64,000 bases of DNA from Streptomyces albus subsp. chlorinus (GTDB lineage: Bacteria; Actinomycetota; Actinomycetes; Streptomycetales; Streptomycetaceae). Every line of letters begins with the position of its first letter. Position 1 is the stretch's first letter. The DNA lies in the NCBI RefSeq assembly GCF_013302895.1, contig NZ_VJOK01000001.1, forward strand, positions 3,030,012 through 3,094,011. The letters are read 5' to 3'. The position numbers and the translations under genes are program-made. The notes under the pieces are model-generated. The model searched no databases. It was given only the letters and a program-made list of their open reading frames with translations, and was not told the DNA's origin. Shown here in pieces: positions 60,151 through 64,000 of this stretch.

Positions 60151-60507
60151 GTGCCGACGTACCAGTACCAGTGCACCGAGTGCGGCGAGGGCCTCGAGGC
60201 GGTGCAGAAGTTCACGGATGACTCGCTGACCGAGTGCCCCAGCTGCGAGGGACGCCTCAAGAAGGTGTTCTCGGCGGTCGGCATCGTCTTCAAGGGCTCC
60301 GGCTTCTACCGCAACGACAGCCGCAACTCCTCGTCGAGCAGCAGCCCGGCCTCCTCCGGCTCCTCGGACTCGTCGAAGAACGGCGATTCCAAGAGCTCCG
60401 GTTCCTCGGACTCGTCGTCGTCCTCGTCGTCCAGCTCCTCCTCGGAGTCGAAGTCCTCCGGCAAGAGCGAGAGCAAGAGCACCGCCAAGGCGGGCACTTC
60501 GGCCTGA
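60151..60507 (+). CDS. FmdB-family zinc ribbon protein with Ser-rich tail
   Basis: 118 residues: zinc ribbon CTECGEGLEAVQ and CPSCEGRLKKVF (residues 8-42), the FmdB/CxxC regulatory domain, then a 65-residue tail of Ser, Lys and Glu with runs of eight or more serines. GGAGG lies seven bases before the GTG. Possibly a regulatory or RNA-associated protein; function unknown. Confidence 0.9.
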   Translation: MPTYQYQCTECGEGLEAVQKFTDDSLTECPSCEGRLKKVFSAVGIVFKGSGFYRNDSRNSSSSSSPASSGSSDSSKNGDSKSSGSSDSSSSSSSSSSSESKSSGKSESKSTAKAGTSA

Positions 60508-60608
60508 CGCACGGCGCGGTACCGGCCTGGGCGGCCCTCCACGGGCCTGTCGGCCGGACCGCGTTCTTCCCCTGCCCCACGCGCCCTGCGCACCCGTAGG
60601 GTGACCGC

Positions 60609-61445
60609 ATGAGCGAACAGGCAGAGATCGGCGTCATCGGCGGTTCCGGCCTCTACTCCTTCCTCGAAGATGTGACCGAGGTCACCGTCGAGACGCCCTA
60701 CGGACCGCCGAGCGACTCCCTCTTCCTGGGGGAGACCGGCGGCCGCAAGGTGGCCTTCCTTCCCCGGCACGGCCGCGGCCACCACCTGCCTCCCCACCGC
60801 ATCAACTACCGCGCCAACATGTGGGCGCTGCGCTCCGTGGGAGTACGGCAGATCATCGCCCCCTGCGCGGTGGGCGGGCTGCAGCCGCAGTACGGGCCGG
60901 GCACGCTCGTGGTCCCGGACCAGCTCGTGGACCGTACGAAATCCCGTCAGCAGTCCTTCTTCGACGGGGAACCCCTCGCCGACGGCAGCCTCCCCAACGT
61001 CCTGCACATGACCTTCGCCGACCCCTACTGCGAGACGGGCCGCCAGGCGTCACTGCGTGCCGCGCGCGGCCGTGGCTGGGAGCCGGTGGACGGCGGAACG
61101 ATGTGTGTGATCGAGGGCCCCCGCTTCTCCACCCGCGCCGAGTCCCGCTGGCACGCGGCCCAGGGCTGGTCGGTCGTCGGCATGACAGGGCATCCCGAGG
61201 CGGTCCTCGCCCGCGAGCTGGAGCTGTGCTACTCGTCGCTGGCCCTGGTCACGGATCTGGACGCGGGAGCCGAGGCCGGTGAGGGCGTCTCGCACGAAGA
61301 GGTGCTCCGGGTCTTCGGCGAGAACATCGGGCGGCTGCGCGAGGTCCTCTTCGACGCGGTTCTCGAACTGCCCGCACTGGACGAACGCAAGTGCGACTGC
61401 GGGTCGGCGCTGGGCGGACAGCAGCCGGGCATCACGCTGCCCTGA
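60609..61445 (+). CDS. mtnP: S-methyl-5'-thioadenosine phosphorylase
   Basis: 278-residue purine phosphorylase (PNP/MTAP fold): IGGSGLYSFLEDV (phosphate), FLPRHGRGHHLPPHRINYRANMWAL, MCVIEGPRFSTRAESRWHA and MTGHPEAVLARELELCY. It phosphorolyses MTA in the methionine salvage pathway. The start is the first ATG after a TAGGGT box. Confidence 0.93.
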   Translation: MSEQAEIGVIGGSGLYSFLEDVTEVTVETPYGPPSDSLFLGETGGRKVAFLPRHGRGHHLPPHRINYRANMWALRSVGVRQIIAPCAVGGLQPQYGPGTLVVPDQLVDRTKSRQQSFFDGEPLADGSLPNVLHMTFADPYCETGRQASLRAARGRGWEPVDGGTMCVIEGPRFSTRAESRWHAAQGWSVVGMTGHPEAVLARELELCYSSLALVTDLDAGAEAGEGVSHEEVLRVFGENIGRLREVLFDAVLELPALDERKCDCGSALGGQQPGITLP

Positions 61446-61564
61446 GGCCGGGCCTCACCATGCCCTGACGTCGCGGGCTTCACGCTGCGCTGGCGCCGCT
61501 CGGGCGGTTCTCGCCCTCCTGAAGTTCCCGGACCCTGCCATGTCCCCTCTTCCGGGTGACGAAG

Positions 61565-61591
61565 TTGTCCACAGCAGGCCGGTCATCCACA
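61565..61591 (+). other. Two DnaA-box-like sites
   Basis: TTGTCCACA at 61565 is identical to the Streptomyces DnaA box, and TCATCCACA at 61583 is a two-mismatch copy 18 bases on, same orientation. They lie in the 246-base gap between mtnP and the SAF gene. Two sites are too few for an origin. Confidence 0.5.
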
Positions 61592-61691
61592 GATTTCCGA
61601 TGTGATCAGCGAGTTTCCGCCGACGGGTCCACCGTGGTCGGCGAGGCCGTGACCAGGCGGTCTTCTCCTGTGATGGCTGGTGGTGGACGTC

Positions 61692-62246
61692 ATGACCCGT
61701 TCCCGGGACCCCTTTCCGCAACGTTTCCCCCGTACCCGGCCGCGTGCGCCCGTTCCCGACTTCCCGCCCGTGCGTGCGGGGCGGGGACGCCGGCCGCGGC
61801 ACGGCACGCCGGGGAGGCGGCGGGCTTTCTCGGTGGTCCTCGCCGTGACGGCGGCGGGCCTGGCACTGGCCGCCCCGCGCGGTGGCGCGGCTCCCGCCGA
61901 AGGACCGGATGACGTCGGCCCGCGGCGGCACGGGGCGGAGAGATCCGTCACGGCGCACGGCCCCGGCGGGGCTCCCGTCTCGGCACCGGTCCGGATCGCC
62001 GACCCGGCCACGGTGCGTCTGCTGAGCCCCGGCGACCGGGTCGACGTACTGGCGAGCGGCTCCAAGAACACCGCCGCGCGGATCGTGGCCACCGGTGCCC
62101 GAGTGGCTCAGGTGCCGAAGTCCGGCGACACTGTCTCGGGCGACGGAGGCCAGGGTGCGCTGATCGTGGTGATCGTCCCCCGGCGCACGGCGGCTGCCCT
62201 GGCGGGTGCCGCCGCGGACTCCCGGCTGGCGGTCACGCTGTGGTGA
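61692..62246 (+). CDS. SAF/CpaB-like exported protein
   Basis: 184 residues. A basic N-terminus (RAGRGRRPRHGTPGRRR) leads to a membrane segment AFSVVLAVTAAGLALAAP, then an RcpC/CpaB SAF-like domain with VRLLSPGDRVDVLASG and LIVVIVPRRTAAALAGAA. Found next to mscL in many streptomycetes. GTG at 61680 is an alternative start. Function unknown. Confidence 0.78.
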   Translation: MTRSRDPFPQRFPRTRPRAPVPDFPPVRAGRGRRPRHGTPGRRRAFSVVLAVTAAGLALAAPRGGAAPAEGPDDVGPRRHGAERSVTAHGPGGAPVSAPVRIADPATVRLLSPGDRVDVLASGSKNTAARIVATGARVAQVPKSGDTVSGDGGQGALIVVIVPRRTAAALAGAAADSRLAVTLW

Positions 62247-62414
62247 GGTCGCTGCTCCCGGAACCACCGCTGCGAGGGACCACGCGCATGATCCCCCGTG
62301 CCCGGGGGCAGGTGAGCCGACGGCTCGGCCGAGGCGTGCCTGCCCGGGGGCTGTGCGTCATGGGCCTCCCGCTCGCAGTCAGCATCGTCACATGGTTCTG
62401 GAAGAGGCAGTTCG

Positions 62415-62999
62415 TTGAGCAACGCACCCGCACCCGCGAAGAAGGGCGTCCTCACCGGGTTCAAGGAATTCCTGATGCGCGGCAACGTGGTCGAGTTGGC
62501 CGTTGCCGTGGTCGTGGGAGCGGCCTTCAGCAAGATCGTCGACGCCGTCGTCAAGGGATTCATCAACCCGCTGGTCGGGGCCATCGGCACGAAGGACCTG
62601 GACAGGTACCACTCCTGCCTCAAGGGCCCGTGCACCTTCACTGCGGACGGCGAGGTGAAGCAGGGCGTCTTCATGAACTGGGGCCCGGTGCTCAGCGCCA
62701 CGCTGACCTTCCTGATCACGGCGGCGGTCGTCTACTTCCTGATGATCCTGCCGATGAACAAGTTCAAGGAGCGGCAGCAGGCCAAGGCGGGCCCGGTGGA
62801 GGTGCCCAAGACGGAGGTGGAACTGCTCACGGAGATCCGCGACACGCTGCTCGCCCAGCGGAGTGCCGGAAGCGGCCCCGACGAGCGGGGCGACGGCTCG
62901 GTGCCGGTCGGCGCGGACGCCTCCGGTCCCGGCTCCGCCAGTGGATCCGGTGGCTCCGTGGGGCCGCAGCGCGATGGCGGCGTCAGCACGCAGAAGTAG
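62415..62999 (+). CDS. mscL: Large-conductance mechanosensitive channel
   Basis: 194 residues: FKEFLMRGNVVELAVAVVVGAAFSKIV (gate helix TM1), an extended periplasmic loop with two cysteines (HSCLKGPCTF), TM2 TLTFLITAAVVYFLMI, and a C-terminal helix TEVELLTEIRDTLL. The loop disulfide and a Gly/Ser-rich tail lengthen it relative to E. coli MscL (136). TTG start with AAGAGG upstream. Releases solutes under hypo-osmotic stress. Confidence 0.94.
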   Translation: MSNAPAPAKKGVLTGFKEFLMRGNVVELAVAVVVGAAFSKIVDAVVKGFINPLVGAIGTKDLDRYHSCLKGPCTFTADGEVKQGVFMNWGPVLSATLTFLITAAVVYFLMILPMNKFKERQQAKAGPVEVPKTEVELLTEIRDTLLAQRSAGSGPDERGDGSVPVGADASGPGSASGSGGSVGPQRDGGVSTQK

Positions 63000-63105
63000 C
63001 GGCAGCCCACCACGGCGAGGGGAAGACACCACGCCGGCCCCGTGGCACGCCGCCCACACGGTGGCCACGCCCTCGGGTCAGGGCTGTCCCGGTGCTCGCC
63101 CGGGC

Positions 63106-63309
63106 TCAGAGGTGGTGGGGCGGCTTCTCGTCGAGGAAACGCGCCAGGTCGGCGTTGGGACCACCGGGCTCGCCGGCACCCGCCCCTTCGCCCCAGCCCC
63201 GGTCGGTGTCATCACCGGACGGACGGGACAGCGGATCGTCGAAGACCAGCGCGGACGCCGCGTCAGGCGACGTCACCGACCGGTCGGGGAACTGCGGATC
63301 GACGTTCAT
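63106..63309 (-). CDS. Hypothetical protein, 67 aa
   Basis: Short acidic Gly/Asp/Pro-rich protein beginning MNVDPQFPDRSVTSPDAASA and ending ARFLDEKPPHHL. TGAGG lies upstream of the ATG, and coding bias is good. Divergent from the P1 peptidase gene. No recognised domain. Confidence 0.65.
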   Translation of the reverse strand: MNVDPQFPDRSVTSPDAASALVFDDPLSRPSGDDTDRGWGEGAGAGEPGGPNADLARFLDEKPPHHL

Positions 63310-63356
63310 GCCTCAAGCGTACGGCGGCCGCCCGCACCTCCTGGTAGGGATGCCAC

Positions 63357-64000
63357 ATGGAGACTCACGACACCCAGGAACCGAACGACGGCTCTCCGGA
63401 GGTGGCCACCGGTCCGCTGGACGCGCTCACCAACGTTCGCGGCCTGCGCGTGGGCCACGCCCAGCGGACGGACGACGGCTGGCTGACGGGCGTGACCGTC
63501 GTGCTGCCCCCGAAGGAGGGCGCCGTCGCGGGAGTGGACGCCCGGGGCGGGGCCCCGGGAACCCGCGAGACGGACGCACTCGACCCCCGCAACTTGGTGG
63601 AACGGGTGCACGCTGTCGTCCTGAGCGGAGGCAGCGCCTACGGTCTGGACAGCGCCTCGGGAGTGATGGCCTGGCTGGAGGAACAAGGACGCGGGGTCCC
63701 GGTGGGCTCCGAGCCTTCCCAGGTGGTGCCGGTGGTCCCGGCAGCGGTGATCTTCGACCTGGGACGTGGCGGACGCTGGAGCGCCCGGCCGGACGCGGCG
63801 CTGGGCCGGCGAGCGGTGGAAGCAGCCGCCGCGACGGAGTCGGGAGCCCCCGTCCCGCAGGGCTGCGTCGGTGCCGGGACGGGAGCAGTGGTCGGTGGCC
63901 TCAAGGGAGGAGTGGGCACAGCGAGCATCCGGCTGCCGTCGGGGACGGTCGTCGGAGCCCTGGTGGTGCTCAACGCAGCCGGATCGGCCACGGACCCGGC
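63357..64000 (+). CDS. P1 family peptidase (DmpA-like), 3' end outside window
   Basis: First 214 residues of a DmpA/L-aminopeptidase Ntn-hydrolase: LTNVRGLRVGHAQRTDDGWL, AVAGVDARGGAPGTRETD, ERVHAVVLSGGSAYGLDSASG and GCVGAGTGAVVGGLKGG before the internal cleavage site, which lies past the window. It releases N-terminal residues from peptides after self-processing. GTAGGGA lies six bases before the ATG. Confidence 0.92.
   Translation, partial: METHDTQEPNDGSPEVATGPLDALTNVRGLRVGHAQRTDDGWLTGVTVVLPPKEGAVAGVDARGGAPGTRETDALDPRNLVERVHAVVLSGGSAYGLDSASGVMAWLEEQGRGVPVGSEPSQVVPVVPAAVIFDLGRGGRWSARPDAALGRRAVEAAAATESGAPVPQGCVGAGTGAVVGGLKGGVGTASIRLPSGTVVGALVVLNAAGSATDP

Overview
This is a 64-kb, very GC-rich window with strong G/C bias at third codon positions, many GTG starts, 4-base ATGA/GTGA gene overlaps, an SsgA-like sporulation protein, SepX, an AfsR-type SARP/STAND regulator, an F420-type oxidoreductase and a bldA-type TTA codon. 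Together these point to a Streptomyces (or close relative) chromosome. No rRNA, transposase, integrase or CRISPR array was seen, and there is one tRNA gene.

Layout. (1) About 1-17.3 kb is conserved core: ABC-F ATPase, EamA transporter, YbaK deacylase, penicillin-binding protein, F420-type oxidoreductase, protein O-mannosyltransferase, rsmI, tatD, rsmA and ispE. These are followed by an EstB-type hydrolase, a nickel/cobalt ECF transporter with a Nur-like operator, and an ssgE-like gene. The Rpf gene often found between tatD and rsmA is absent. (2) About 17.4-46.9 kb looks more variable. It holds an MMPL exporter, a tricorn protease, and a three-gene monooxygenase/hydrolase/dehydrogenase operon resembling mycobacterial mymA-lipR-sadH with a divergent MerR regulator and a 28-base perfect dyad. 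Next come a large SARP-NB-ARC-TPR regulator divergent from a 35-aa peptide gene and a TTA-containing gene, a P450/hydrolase pair, exonuclease III, small transporters and acetyltransferases, a MerR-controlled hydrolase, an RlmA-type methyltransferase and two gene relics. (3) About 46.9-64 kb is core again: tRNA-Ala(CGC), sepX, a galU-moeA(glp)-moaC-mogA-rimJ-like run, 5-formyl-THF cycloligase, penicillin acylase, a cation/proton antiporter, an MFS transporter, FmdB, MTA phosphorylase, a SAF-domain protein, mscL and a P1 peptidase cut by the window edge.

Most unusual signals. Two convergent intergenic gaps (24.35-24.55 kb and 38.05-38.29 kb) hold degenerate tandem arrays with a phase-locked period of 13 bases, consensus TTCACGAACCNGR or looser TTNNNNAANCNNG. 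They cannot be coding, because 13 is not a multiple of 3, and I do not recognise them as a known element. Second, the SARP/STAND gene faces a 35-aa peptide gene whose upstream region has two TGCAAGC heptamers spaced 11 bases apart, the geometry of SARP operators; this resembles the AfsR-to-afsS relay. Third, several regulatory sites are clear: the Nur-like box, the long-spacer MerR-type promoter, the 14-4-14 dyad and several perfect terminators. Two genes appear to start at CTG.
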